Assembly: GCA_049287025.1 (NCBI GenBank)
Contig: JBAQFA010000051.1
Coordinates: 1 to 64,000, forward strand
DNA from: UBA11710 sp049287025
GTDB lineage: Bacteria; Patescibacteriota; Patescibacteriia; Magasanikbacterales; UBA922
Reading direction: 5' to 3'
Length of the DNA stretch: 64,000 nucleotides
Both the position numbers and the translations under genes were made by a program. Numbering within the stretch: the stretch's first letter is position 1; every line of letters begins with the position of its first letter. Below are positions 1-9,115 of the stretch, piece by piece. The notes beneath the pieces were generated by a model that was given only the letters and a program-made list of their open reading frames with translations, did no database searches and was not told the origin of the DNA.

Positions 1-2
1 AA

Positions 3-296
3 GCTAATAAACCAGTTTCTAATAAAATTGTGTTTGGTCATATGCCAACTACTCCTGATGACAGAGTTTTTGAACCAAGGACAGAAAATAGAAACGAACG
101 ACATGTAGAACGGACAGAAGTTAAAAAAGAAGAAACTACTGTGGTGGATGATATTGCTGCCAATGTAGTGACAAAAACTAAAGAAGTAGAAGAAGAGAAA
201 AAACCTAGAGCCAAAAAAGAAGATAAGAGAGTAAAACTAGATGATATTGACAAGAAGCTGGATGAAATTTTGGATATGGAATTGGATAAGGTATAA
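3..296 (+). CDS. rpsF: 30S ribosomal protein S6, C-terminal part (partial)
   Basis: The reading frame is open from the window edge, so only the 3' end is present and no start can be given. The 97 visible residues are a charged tail rich in Lys and Glu, ending in LDDIDKKLDEILDMELDKV, a type of ending I associate with S6 of CPR bacteria (recalled, not checked). The S6 fold itself (central 30S platform, paired with S18) must lie upstream. The call rests mainly on the order rpsF-ssb-rpsR, which is conserved across bacteria, because the tail alone is not diagnostic. The tail probably extends well past the usual length of about 100 residues. Confidence 0.7.
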   Translation, partial: ANKPVSNKIVFGHMPTTPDDRVFEPRTENRNERHVERTEVKKEETTVVDDIAANVVTKTKEVEEEKKPRAKKEDKRVKLDDIDKKLDEILDMELDKV

Positions 297-314
297 TAAG
301 AGAAATCATAAAAT

Positions 315-368
315 CCAATTTTCAATTTTCAAAATATTTATAAAATGAAAATTGTAAATTGAAAATTA
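315..368. repeat. Inverted word repeat between rpsF and ssb
   Basis: CAATTTTCAATTTTC on the left is answered by GAAAATTG and TTGAAAATT on the right, giving an imperfect A/T-rich stem-loop directly upstream of ssb. It belongs to the general class of intergenic word repeats in this window. Confidence 0.5.
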
Positions 369-387
369 ATTATTAATTATATCTTCT

Positions 388-816
388 ATGGACCTAAATC
401 GCGCAAGCATTTTGGGACGTCTAACCCGCGATCCAGAAATGCGTACCACCCCAAATGGGCGGACTGTCACTTCCCTTGGTATTGCTACCAATCGAGTTTG
501 GACTGACCAAAGTGGTGCCAAACAAGAAAGAGTGGAATATCACAATTGTGTTATCTGGGGAAAGCTAGCAGAAATTGCTGGACAATATCTAAGCAAAGGC
601 CGTCGCGTTTATGTAGAGGGTAGATTGGAAACTCGCGATTGGACTGGTCAAGATGGTGTCAAGAGATATCGGACTGAAATTATTGTGGACAATATGATTA
701 TGCTTGATGGACCACGCGGTTCAGCTGGTTCAGCGGGCGGTGATGAAGTACCTCCACCTCCACCAGTTGATGAAGTGATTGAAGAAGAAATTAAAGTAGA
801 AGATATTCCATTTTAG
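388..816 (+). CDS. ssb: Single-stranded DNA-binding protein
   Basis: The 142-residue product coats single-stranded DNA during replication, repair and recombination. Residues 1-108 form the OB fold, starting MDLNRASILGRLTRDPE, with the typical segments YHNCVIWGKLAE and KGRRVYVEGRLETRDW. A short Gly/Pro-rich linker leads to an acidic tail ending DIPF, the family's C-terminal tip that binds partner proteins. Length is slightly below the roughly 170 residues of many SSBs because the linker is short. It sits between rpsF and rpsR, 12 bases before rpsR, so the three are probably co-transcribed. No Shine-Dalgarno is visible at the ATG. Confidence 0.95.
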   Translation: MDLNRASILGRLTRDPEMRTTPNGRTVTSLGIATNRVWTDQSGAKQERVEYHNCVIWGKLAEIAGQYLSKGRRVYVEGRLETRDWTGQDGVKRYRTEIIVDNMIMLDGPRGSAGSAGGDEVPPPPPVDEVIEEEIKVEDIPF

Positions 817-828
817 AAATTATTATAT

Positions 829-1053
829 ATGGTAGTAGAAAAAAAAGTCGTAGAAAAGCAATGCCATTTTTGTGCTGACAACAAGATTGAAGTTGATTAC
901 AAAGATGTTCAGACTTTACGCCGATTTGTGTCGTCTTATCTAAAGATTGCACCTCGCCGTCGTAGTGGTTTGTGCGCTTTACACCAGAGAAAAGTAGCTC
1001 GAGCGATAAAGCAATCTAGAATTGCTGGACTGATGGGCTACGTGGCAAAATAA
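829..1053 (+). CDS. rpsR: 30S ribosomal protein S18
   Basis: This small basic protein of 74 residues binds the 30S platform next to S6. Family motifs are clear: IDYKD-like VDYKD, then LRRFVSSYLKIAPRRRSGLCALHQRKVARAIK with the PRRRSG.C..HQR core. It keeps Cys-x2-Cys (CHFC) plus the Cys and His of LCALH, which suggests the zinc-binding form of S18. It is the last gene of the rpsF-ssb-rpsR unit and is followed 37 bases later by an intrinsic terminator. The start ATG lies 12 bases after the ssb stop. Confidence 0.95.
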   Translation: MVVEKKVVEKQCHFCADNKIEVDYKDVQTLRRFVSSYLKIAPRRRSGLCALHQRKVARAIKQSRIAGLMGYVAK

Positions 1054-1090
1054 GTTTGTAAAGTCAGAAAGTTTATAAAGTTCATAAAGT

Positions 1091-1120
1091 AAAAAACACT
1101 CTAAATTAGAGTGTTTTTTT
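1091..1120 (+). terminator. Intrinsic terminator after rpsR
   Basis: AAAAAACACTCTAA and its complement TTAGAGTG form a stem followed by seven T residues. It closes the rpsF-ssb-rpsR unit. The 40 bases before it carry repeated AAAGT/ATAAAGT words. Confidence 0.85.
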
Positions 1121-1148
1121 GTATGTATTTTATGATTACTGGCACAAA

Positions 1149-1242
1149 CCCCTCCACTTTTTTGTGTTTATTTGGTTAATTTTTAAAAACAAATATTATT
1201 AATAAACACTATTTTTGTTTATGTTTAGATAAAGTAGAGGGG
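1149..1242. repeat. Nested long-range inverted repeats upstream of rpoB
   Basis: CCCCTCCACTTT (1149-1160) pairs with AAAGTAGAGGGG (1231-1242) with one mismatch; nested inside, GTGTTTATT (1164-1172) pairs perfectly with AATAAACAC (1201-1209). The element lies between the rpsR terminator and the rpoB promoter. Its role is unknown; regulatory DNA or a folded RNA are both possible. Confidence 0.5.
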
Positions 1243-1325
1243 TAAACTGTGGATAAAAAATTTGATAATTAAATTTTTTAACTAAAATAAGCCAAAAAAC
1301 CAAGTTATTGACAAAAGCTTGATAT

Positions 1326-1354
1326 TTGACAATATCTCAGCTTTCCTATATAAT
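1326..1354 (+). promoter_or_regulatory. Consensus promoter for rpoB-rpoC
   Basis: TTGACA at 1326-1331 and TATAAT at 1349-1354 are separated by 17 bases, a perfect housekeeping sigma-70 match. Transcription should start near 1361, leaving a leader of about 270 bases before rpoB. A second TTGACA at 1308 has no suitably spaced -10. Confidence 0.85.
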
Positions 1355-1360
1355 TGAGCC

Positions 1361-1548
1361 TAATTTCTCCGGGGATGCCCCAAAGAACTTCAATGTGTCT
1401 GAAACCGAAAACCTGGGGTGCATATACTCTCTAGATACCTCACGAGGATCCAATTGAGGGTAATAGTACCTACGAACACATGACTTTCATAGTCTTCTCA
1501 CAAAACTAACTCTATTAACGACCAGCTAATTGCGAGGGCTGTTTTTTG
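1361..1548 (+). ncRNA. Candidate structured leader RNA of rpoB (or separate small RNA)
   Basis: This stretch begins at the predicted start site and is visibly less A/T-rich than its flanks. Pairings that can be read directly are: GGGGATGCCCC (1371-1381) as a hairpin, with ATGCCCCA alternatively pairing with TGGGGTGCAT near 1414; TCAATGTGT (1390-1398) with ACACATGA (1477-1484); TACCTCA with TGAGGGTA around 1437-1462; GGTA-ATAG-TACC; and GACT-TTCAT-AGTC near 1483. A weak stem CAGC/GCTG followed by six T residues ends at about 1547 and may terminate or attenuate transcription. I do not recognise it as a known leader family, 6S RNA, tmRNA or SRP RNA. Confidence 0.5.
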
Positions 1549-1634
1549 TGTTCTATTTAGAAAAATCGGAATAAGATAAAGGATTTAAATTAAAAATTCT
1601 TCATTTCATTCAGATTTAAACTAATATAAAATCT

Positions 1635-4600
1635 ATGCCAACATGCAGACGCCAGGTGACAACAGTAAAAGACCGTAAGTTTTTTACTGACAAAAGAGAC
1701 GCCCAACCTTTGCCCGATCTAATTCAAATCCAAAAGGATTCTTATGATTGGTTTTTTAAAGAAGGGATCAAAGAATTGTTTGAAGAGATTTCTCCGATTA
1801 CTGATTTTACTGGTCGTGATTTGGAATTATATTTGGAAAATTATTTTATTGATGAACCAAAATTTGATGAAGTGGTTTGCCGAGAAAAAAATATTTCTTA
1901 TGATGCTCCGCTACGGGTGATTGCTCGTTTACTAAATCGCCGAACCAAAGAAGAAAATAGTCAAGAAATATATTTGGGTGATGTGCCAGTTATGACCAAG
2001 CGCGGAACTTTTGTTATCAATGGGATTGAACGGTGTGTAGTTTCCCAATTGATTAGAAGTGCTGGCGCTTTCTTCACGGCTGAAAATGTTCGTGGTAGAA
2101 AATATTATGGTGCCAAAATTATTCCAAATCGTGGTGCTTGGATTGAAATTGAAACTGACCAAAACAATGTGATTTGGATAAAAGTAGACCGCAAAAGAAA
2201 AGTCGCAGCCACTTCTTTACTCCGTGCTTTTGGATATTCTTCTGATGAAGAAATGAAAAAATTATTTGCTGATGTTAACAATCATCCTAATATTGATTTT
2301 GTAGAAAACACTATAAAGAAAGATGCTGCTGCCAATGAAGATGAAGGTTTGATTGAAGTGTACAAAAGAATTCGTCCAGGTGATCTAGCTACATCAGACA
2401 ATGCCAAGAGTTTGATTCATGCCATGTTTTTCAACTTTGATCGGTATGATTTAGGTAAGGTTGGTATTTATAAGTTCAATATCAAATTCCAATTAAATTT
2501 GAAACGCGAAGATTTTGATCAAAAAGAAAATCGGATTTTAAGTCCTGAAAAATTATTATTAGTTTTAAAAGAAGTTGTACGCTTGAACGTGACTCAAGAA
2601 GAACCAGATGATATTGATCACTTAGGTAATCGTCGTATTCGTGCCGTGGGTGAACTAGTCCAAAATCGTTTTCGTGTCGGTATGGCTCGGATGGAAAGAA
2701 TTGTGAAAGATAGAATGAGTACTTATGAATTGGAAGGTTTATCACCAAATAAATTGATCAATGCTCGTCCGGTAATTGGTGCAGTGCACGAATTTTTCAT
2801 GAGTTCACAATTGTCTCAATTCATGGACCAGGTAAATCCTTTGGCTGAATTGGAACACAAACGTAGAATCTCAGCTCTTGGACCTGGAGGTTTGTCTCGT
2901 GATCGGGCTGGGTTTGAAGTTCGTGACGTTCACACTACTCACTATGGTAGAATTTGTCCGATTGCTACTCCAGAAGGTCCAAACATTGGTTTGGTTGGCC
3001 ACTTGGCCAGTCATTCCAAAGTAAATACTTTTGGTTTCTTGGAAACACCATATCGTAAGGTGACTCATGATGTGCCAAATGAAGCTCGTTTTACTGAAGG
3101 CGAAATTGCGCGTGAAGATGTAAAAGGTGTGGTAGACGCAGGAGAAAAAATTACCAGTGAAATTGCAAAGAAATTAGAAGGTAAAAAAGATTTGAAAACT
3201 ATTGCTGTCAAACCTCGCGTGACCAATGAAATTGCTTATCTAAATTCTTTTGAAGAAGAAAGAACTGTGACAGCGTCTTCCACTGTAGCGGTAGACAAAG
3301 ATGGTTTCTTGTTAGCTGAAAGAGTGCCAGCTCGTATTAAAGGTGAGCCAGGCATGTCCAAGACTCATAAGATTGATTATATTGATGTAGCTTCCAATCA
3401 GATTTTGAGTATTGCGACTTCACTTATTCCTTTCCTAGAACATGATGATGCCACTCGCGCTCTCATGGGTACAAACATGCAGAGACAAGCTGTGCCTTGT
3501 ATTACACCAGATTCACCACTCGTTGGTACTGGTGTAGAAAAAGCCGCTGCCGAAAATAGCGGACATGTGATTTTGGCTGATGATGATGGTGATATTACTT
3601 ATCTTGATGGCGCCAGAATTGAATTGACAACCAAAAAAGGCAAAGTTTATAAATATAATTTGAATAAATTTGTTCGTTCCAATGCTTCTAGTTCTATTAA
3701 TCAAAGAATCCTCGCCAACCTAAATGATAAAGTGAAAAAAGGTGATGTCTTGGCCGATGGTCCATCTACTCAGGGTGGTGAATTAGCCCTAGGTCAAAAC
3801 GTTCTTGTCGCTTACATGGTTTGGGATGGTTTCAACTACGAAGACGCGGTAATTATTTCTGAACGTCTAGTTCAAAAAGACAAATTTACTTCAATTCACA
3901 TTGAAGATTATGCCACTGACGTCCGTGATACAAAATTAGGACCAGAAGTTGTGACAGCTGATATCCCAAATGTAAGTGAAGAAAAATTAAAAAATCTTGA
4001 TGCCGAAGGCGTGGTCAGAATTGGTGCGGAAGTGCAATCCGGTGATATTTTAGTTGGTAAGATTACACCAAAAGGTGAAACCGAATTATCAGCTGAAGAA
4101 AGATTATTGCGCGCTATCTTTGGAGAAAAAGCTCGCGATGTCCGTGATTCATCTCTTTATCTAGAACATGGTGAACATGGCAAAGTAATTGATATAAAAG
4201 TTTTCTCGGCCGAAGTTGGCGACAAATTACAGCCAGGCGTGAGCAAACAAGTTCAAGTGACAGTGGCCGACATGAGAAAGATGCAACCGGGTGATAAGAT
4301 GGCTGGTCGTCATGGTAACAAAGGTGTTATCTCTCGCGTGGTACCAGTAGAAGATATGCCATTTTTGGAAGATGGCACGCCAGTAGATATAATTTTATCT
4401 CCACTTGGTGTTATTTCTCGTATGAACTTGGGTCAATTGTTAGAAACCCACTTGGGTTTAGCCGCCAATTCTTTGGGTTACAAATCCGCCACTCCAGTTC
4501 TAAATGGTATTACAGAAGAACAAATTAAAACTGAATTGGAACGCGCTGGTTTCCCCGTGGATGGTCAATTACAATTGTGTGACGGTAGAACTGGTGAACC

Positions 4601-5096
4601 ATTTGATCACAAAACTACGGTGGGCTACAACTACATGCTCAAATTGAATCATATGGTGGAAGATAAAATTCACCAGAGATCAATTGGTCCATACAGTTTG
4701 ATTACCCAACAGCCACTTGGTGGTAAAGCTCAATCTGGTGGTCAGAGATTTGGAGAAATGGAAGTTTGGGCATTAGAAGCTTATGGCGCTTCCCATACTT
4801 TACAAGAAATTTTGACAATCAAATCTGATGATGTACCAGGCAGATCAAAAGCTTATGAAGCTATTATCAAGGGCGAGAAGATTAGCAAGGTAAATATTCC
4901 AGAATCATTTAATGTTTTGGTTAGAGAAATGAAAGGTCTGGGTCTGGATGTAGAACTGCTTTCCAAAGATGATAATGGAACATATTTGCCAGCTGAGGAA
5001 GTAAGAGCAAAGAGACAGAAAGAATTAGAATTGCAAGAAGGAAATTTTACTGATTCAAATAATAACGATGATGTAAAAACTGAAAGGGAAGAATAA
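1635..5096 (+). CDS. rpoB: DNA-directed RNA polymerase subunit beta
   Basis: This catalytic subunit of RNA polymerase has 1153 residues, typical for bacteria without the large lineage-specific lobe insertions of E. coli RpoB. The rifampicin-pocket region lies around residues 390-470 (SSQLSQFMDQVNPLAELEHK, RRISALGPGGLSRDRAGFEV, then HTTHYGRICPIATPEGPNIG); the positions of common resistance mutations (Asp, His, Ser) carry the wild-type residues. The conserved C-terminal block GGKAQSGGQRFGEMEVWALE is present near residue 1030. No Shine-Dalgarno precedes the ATG. It is followed by rpoC after 46 bases. The genes rplJ and rplL, normally upstream, are absent here and replaced by a long leader. Confidence 0.97.
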   Translation: MPTCRRQVTTVKDRKFFTDKRDAQPLPDLIQIQKDSYDWFFKEGIKELFEEISPITDFTGRDLELYLENYFIDEPKFDEVVCREKNISYDAPLRVIARLLNRRTKEENSQEIYLGDVPVMTKRGTFVINGIERCVVSQLIRSAGAFFTAENVRGRKYYGAKIIPNRGAWIEIETDQNNVIWIKVDRKRKVAATSLLRAFGYSSDEEMKKLFADVNNHPNIDFVENTIKKDAAANEDEGLIEVYKRIRPGDLATSDNAKSLIHAMFFNFDRYDLGKVGIYKFNIKFQLNLKREDFDQKENRILSPEKLLLVLKEVVRLNVTQEEPDDIDHLGNRRIRAVGELVQNRFRVGMARMERIVKDRMSTYELEGLSPNKLINARPVIGAVHEFFMSSQLSQFMDQVNPLAELEHKRRISALGPGGLSRDRAGFEVRDVHTTHYGRICPIATPEGPNIGLVGHLASHSKVNTFGFLETPYRKVTHDVPNEARFTEGEIAREDVKGVVDAGEKITSEIAKKLEGKKDLKTIAVKPRVTNEIAYLNSFEEERTVTASSTVAVDKDGFLLAERVPARIKGEPGMSKTHKIDYIDVASNQILSIATSLIPFLEHDDATRALMGTNMQRQAVPCITPDSPLVGTGVEKAAAENSGHVILADDDGDITYLDGARIELTTKKGKVYKYNLNKFVRSNASSSINQRILANLNDKVKKGDVLADGPSTQGGELALGQNVLVAYMVWDGFNYEDAVIISERLVQKDKFTSIHIEDYATDVRDTKLGPEVVTADIPNVSEEKLKNLDAEGVVRIGAEVQSGDILVGKITPKGETELSAEERLLRAIFGEKARDVRDSSLYLEHGEHGKVIDIKVFSAEVGDKLQPGVSKQVQVTVADMRKMQPGDKMAGRHGNKGVISRVVPVEDMPFLEDGTPVDIILSPLGVISRMNLGQLLETHLGLAANSLGYKSATPVLNGITEEQIKTELERAGFPVDGQLQLCDGRTGEPFDHKTTVGYNYMLKLNHMVEDKIHQRSIGPYSLITQQPLGGKAQSGGQRFGEMEVWALEAYGASHTLQEILTIKSDDVPGRSKAYEAIIKGEKISKVNIPESFNVLVREMKGLGLDVELLSKDDNGTYLPAEEVRAKRQKELELQEGNFTDSNNNDDVKTEREE

Positions 5097-5142
5097 ATTA
5101 ATTAATAACTTACTTACCTAAATAAAAGCTAATTTAAAAAAT

Positions 5143-8100
5143 ATGATACGCGATACTATTCATTCTATGGACTTCGATGCCTTGAGACTAAAGGTGGCTA
5201 GCCCAGAAGTTATTAAGGGTTGGTCTTATGGCGAGGTGTCAAAACCAGAAACCATTAATTACCGTACCCAAAAACCAGAAAAAGGTGGTTTGTTTGCCGA
5301 AGAAATTTTTGGACCGACCAAGGATTGGGAATGTTATTGTGGCAAGTACAAAAAAATTCGTTATAAAGGGATTGTCTGCGACAAGTGCGGAGTGGAAGTG
5401 ACTCACTCATTAGTACGCAGAGAAAGAATGGGACATATTGAATTGTCTGCTCCAGTTTCTCATATTTGGTTTTTGCGTTCTATTCCATCCAAAGTTGGTT
5501 TGGTTTTGGATCTATCCATTCAAGCTTTGGAAAAAGTGATTTACTTTGCTTCTTTCATTATTACGAAGATTGACGAAGAAGGTAAAAAACAGATTCATGA
5601 AATGTTGAAGCAAGAATATAAGTCCAAGAAAAAACAAATTGAAAAAGAATTTGAAATGAGTGTGGCGGACGCCAATGAAAAGAAACAAGGCCGAGACGTA
5701 ATAGAAGAAATTGCCAAAGAACGTGATCGCAAGAACGAAGCTTTGGATGAAGATTACAAAAGCGCTGAACAAGATCTAAAAGATATTCAGATGTTGAAGA
5801 TTGTGTCAGAAAATCGTTATCAAGAATTGTCCGTGCGGTTTGGTCATTTGTTTGATGCGGAGATTGGGGCTGGCGCTGTTCGTAGTTTGCTTGAAAAATT
5901 AAATCTGCCTCAGACTATTAAAAATTTGGAAGCAGAAACTGAAAAATCCAAAGGTGCCAAACGTGATCGCTTGGTTCGCAGAGTAAAACTTTTGAAGAGT
6001 TTGGACAAGAATGCCATTAGACCAGAATGGATGATCATGACTACGATTCCTGTGGTGCCACCAGATTTGCGACCAATGGTAGCGCTCGATGGTGGTCGGT
6101 TTGCTACTTCAGACCTTAATGATTTGTATCGTCGGGTTATCAACCGTAACAATCGTCTAAAAAGATTAATTGAACTCAATGCTCCAGAAGTAATTTGTCG
6201 TAATGAAAAACGGATGTTGCAAGAAGCGGTAGATGCTTTGATTGATAACAATGCCCGCGCTTCTAAAACTGTGACTGCGTCCACTGGTCAAAAAAGACAA
6301 TTGCGTTCCTTGGCTGATATTTTGAAAGGTAAGCAAGGTCGTTTCCGTCAAAATTTACTCGGTAAACGCGTAGATTATTCTGGCCGTTCAGTAATCGTAG
6401 TTGGACCTAATTTGGAAATCAGCGAATGTGGTATCCCAAAAAGAATGGCTTTGGAATTATTCAAACCATTTGTTATGGCCGAAATTATCAAACGCGAATT
6501 GGCTCACAATGTGCGGAGCGCTTCTAGATTTATTGAAACCAATGCGCCAGAAGTTTGGGATATTTTGGAAGAAATGACCAAGAAGAGCCGAGTATTATTA
6601 AACCGTGCTCCAACTTTGCACCGTCTTGGTATCCAAGCTTTCAAACCTCAATTGGTAGAAGGTAAAGCGATTCGTTTGCACCCGTTGGTTTGTCCAGCTT
6701 TTAATGCTGACTTTGATGGAGACCAAATGGCTGTTCACTTACCTCTGACTGATGAAGCTCGTTGGGAAGCAGAAAATTTGATGGCCGCAGAAAAGAATTT
6801 GCTAAAGCCAGCGACAGGCGCGCCAGTGACTACACCACAACAGGATATTGCACTTGGTTGTTATTATCTAACCAAATATGCTGAAGATGATACCAAAGAA
6901 GTAAAGAAATTTTTCTCCAATGAACAAGAAGCGCGCTTTGCTTACAAAGTTCGTCGGATTACTTTGAAAGAACGTATTAAAGTTAGATTTTCTGATTTAT
7001 CAAAATTCCCAGAAGGTGACGGTCCAATTATTGAAACTTCAATTGGTAGAATTTTGTTCAATGAAGTCATGCCAGAAAAATTAGCTTATTACAATGAAAC
7101 GATTACCAAAAAACATTTAGGTCAAATCATCAAGCTCTTGCTTGAATTTTATGGTCAAGCAGAAACAGCTCAATTTTTGGATCGGATCAAAAAATTAGGC
7201 TTCAAATATGTTACCAAATCTGGTTATTCACTCGGCATGGACAACTTTGGTCATATTGCGGAAAAGAAAAATATTTTGATTGAAGGTGATGATCGCGTAG
7301 AAGAAGTTTGGGATCAATACAAAGATGGTTTATTAACAGACAGTGAAAGACATTCCAAAGTTTTGGAAATCTGGACTGAAGTAAAAGATAAAGTGGTCTC
7401 TTTCAACAAGCAAGCTTTGAATAAAGATGGTTCCGTCTTTGCGATGATTGATTCTGGCGCCCGCGGTTCTTGGGGTCAGCTTGGTCAGGTCATTGGTATG
7501 AAGGGTCTAGTAGCTTCACCATCCGGAGAAATTATTGAATTGCCAGTCAAAGGCAACTTTAAAGAAGGCTTTGATGTGTTAGAGTTTTTTATCTCTTCCC
7601 ACGGTACAAGAAAAGGTTTGTCTGATACCGCTCTTCGTACTGCTAATGCTGGTTACCTCACTCGTCGTTTGGTGGATGTGGCACAAGATGTAGTTGTCCT
7701 AGATGAAGATTGTGGTGATAGAGATGGTGAAGTCTTTACCAAAGAACAGTCTATTGATATGGGTGAAAAAATTTCGGAACGAATACTTGGTCGCTTTGTC
7801 TTGTCTGATGTAAAAGATATCAAAGGAAAAGTCTTGGTAAAAGCCGGCGAAGTAGTGACTCCAGAAAATGTTCGTCAAATTGAAGAGACTGAAGTTGAAG
7901 AAGCTCATGTTCGTTCAGTCCTCAAATGTAAATTGCCAAAAGGCGTGTGCGTAAAATGTTATGGTTATGATTTGTCCAATCGTGAATTGGTCAAAAAAGG
8001 TACAGCTGTTGGTATTATTGCGGCTCAATCTATTGGTGAGCCTGGTACTCAGCTGACCATGAGAACATTCCACCTTGGTGGTGTGGCTGGTGGCGGAGAT

Positions 8101-9021
8101 ATTACCCAAGGTTTGCCTAGAGTTGAAGAATTGTTTGAGGCTCGAAATCCAAAGAGAAAAGCCGTGTTGTCTGAAGTAAATGGTACCATAGAAATTGAAG
8201 ATGCTGATGGTAAAGTTATTACCAGTCCAACTGGTCGCAAGATTTTTGAAGGCCGAAGAGGACAAAAAATCATCAAAGTACATTTTGAAGGTGTAGATGA
8301 AATAAAAGTAAAAGTAAAAGCTGAAGATGAAGTGCAAGTGGTAGATGGTCAAAAAGTAAATCAAGATGACGTGTTGATTGTTCGCGGTAGTTCGGGTGAA
8401 GAATTTAGAGCCAAATATGAAGGCACTGTGCATATGGATGACAAACAATTGGTTCTCACTTACGAAGGCCGACACAACAAAGAATATATAATTCCAATGG
8501 GTTATAAATTGTGGGTAAAAGACGGCGATGAAGTGAAAAAAGGTGATCAATTGACCGAAGGTGCAGTCAATCTACAAGAACTCTATGAACTAAAAGGCCG
8601 ATATGCAGTGCAGAATTATATTTTGAAAGAGATTCAAGAAATTTATGCGTCTCAAGGTCAACGTTTGAATGATAAGCATGTAGAAATTATTATCAAACAA
8701 ATGTTCTCTCGTATTTATATTGAAGATCCAGGTGATACCGATTTATTGCCAGGTGAAACAGTAGAACGCGCTCAATTTATGAATGCCAATACCGACGCCC
8801 TAAAAGACAGTAAAAAAGAATCAGCTGGTAGAGAATTGTTCCTGGGCATTTCCAAAGTTTCCCTGTCTACTCAAAGTTTCTTGTCTGCGGCTTCATTCCA
8901 GGAAACTGCTCGCGTGTTGATTAACGCTGCTATTACGGGAAAAGTAGATTATCTAGAAGGCTTGAAAGAAAATGTTATTATTGGTCGCCGAATTCCAGCG
9001 GGTACTGGGTATCGCGAATAA
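5143..9021 (+). CDS. rpoC: DNA-directed RNA polymerase subunit beta'
   Basis: This 1292-residue subunit carries the active-site metal motif NADFDGDQM at about residue 521. The N-terminal zinc ribbon CYCGKYKKIRYKGIVCDKCG is at about 64-83, and the second zinc site (one Cys in DCGD near 857, then CKLPKGVCVKC near 928-940) is intact. A lysine/glutamate-rich coiled segment at about 145-220 (IHEMLKQEYKSKKKQIEKEF and following) is an insertion within the N-terminal part, common in non-proteobacterial enzymes. It is co-transcribed with rpoB and ends before a strong bidirectional terminator. Confidence 0.97.
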   Translation: MIRDTIHSMDFDALRLKVASPEVIKGWSYGEVSKPETINYRTQKPEKGGLFAEEIFGPTKDWECYCGKYKKIRYKGIVCDKCGVEVTHSLVRRERMGHIELSAPVSHIWFLRSIPSKVGLVLDLSIQALEKVIYFASFIITKIDEEGKKQIHEMLKQEYKSKKKQIEKEFEMSVADANEKKQGRDVIEEIAKERDRKNEALDEDYKSAEQDLKDIQMLKIVSENRYQELSVRFGHLFDAEIGAGAVRSLLEKLNLPQTIKNLEAETEKSKGAKRDRLVRRVKLLKSLDKNAIRPEWMIMTTIPVVPPDLRPMVALDGGRFATSDLNDLYRRVINRNNRLKRLIELNAPEVICRNEKRMLQEAVDALIDNNARASKTVTASTGQKRQLRSLADILKGKQGRFRQNLLGKRVDYSGRSVIVVGPNLEISECGIPKRMALELFKPFVMAEIIKRELAHNVRSASRFIETNAPEVWDILEEMTKKSRVLLNRAPTLHRLGIQAFKPQLVEGKAIRLHPLVCPAFNADFDGDQMAVHLPLTDEARWEAENLMAAEKNLLKPATGAPVTTPQQDIALGCYYLTKYAEDDTKEVKKFFSNEQEARFAYKVRRITLKERIKVRFSDLSKFPEGDGPIIETSIGRILFNEVMPEKLAYYNETITKKHLGQIIKLLLEFYGQAETAQFLDRIKKLGFKYVTKSGYSLGMDNFGHIAEKKNILIEGDDRVEEVWDQYKDGLLTDSERHSKVLEIWTEVKDKVVSFNKQALNKDGSVFAMIDSGARGSWGQLGQVIGMKGLVASPSGEIIELPVKGNFKEGFDVLEFFISSHGTRKGLSDTALRTANAGYLTRRLVDVAQDVVVLDEDCGDRDGEVFTKEQSIDMGEKISERILGRFVLSDVKDIKGKVLVKAGEVVTPENVRQIEETEVEEAHVRSVLKCKLPKGVCVKCYGYDLSNRELVKKGTAVGIIAAQSIGEPGTQLTMRTFHLGGVAGGGDITQGLPRVEELFEARNPKRKAVLSEVNGTIEIEDADGKVITSPTGRKIFEGRRGQKIIKVHFEGVDEIKVKVKAEDEVQVVDGQKVNQDDVLIVRGSSGEEFRAKYEGTVHMDDKQLVLTYEGRHNKEYIIPMGYKLWVKDGDEVKKGDQLTEGAVNLQELYELKGRYAVQNYILKEIQEIYASQGQRLNDKHVEIIIKQMFSRIYIEDPGDTDLLPGETVERAQFMNANTDALKDSKKESAGRELFLGISKVSLSTQSFLSAASFQETARVLINAAITGKVDYLEGLKENVIIGRRIPAGTGYRE

Positions 9022-9055
9022 ACCGGACTTAAGACATAAGATCTAGAATTTGAAA

Positions 9056-9100
9056 TAAAAAATCCCCCTTCTTCGCATAAAGCTTCGAAGGGGGATTTTT
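9056..9100. terminator. Bidirectional intrinsic terminator
   Basis: AAAAATCCCCCTTC pairs with GAAGGGGGATTTTT around a short loop, with T-runs usable on both strands. It ends rpoBC on the plus strand and the converging small membrane-protein gene on the minus strand. Confidence 0.9.
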
Positions 9101-9115
9101 GTTTTTGTATTTAAT

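Noticed and set aside
38..325. Minus-strand frame opposite rpsF
   Set aside because: Low-complexity Ser/Leu/Phe product that mirrors the Lys/Glu-rich tail of S6.
1273..1290. TTTTTTAACTAAAATAAG shared exactly with 45034-45051
   Set aside because: Eighteen A/T-rich bases can recur by chance in a window of this size and composition; no further similarity flanks them.
1361..1548. rpoB leader as tmRNA, SRP RNA, 6S RNA or RNase P RNA
   Set aside because: None of the diagnostic motifs of these RNAs (tRNA-like ends, SRP loop, paired 5' and 3' ends, P4 motif) is present.
7915..8550. 211-residue minus-strand frame within rpoC
   Set aside because: It is the antisense shadow of a conserved coding region and its product is a low-complexity Phe/Thr/Asn-rich string.
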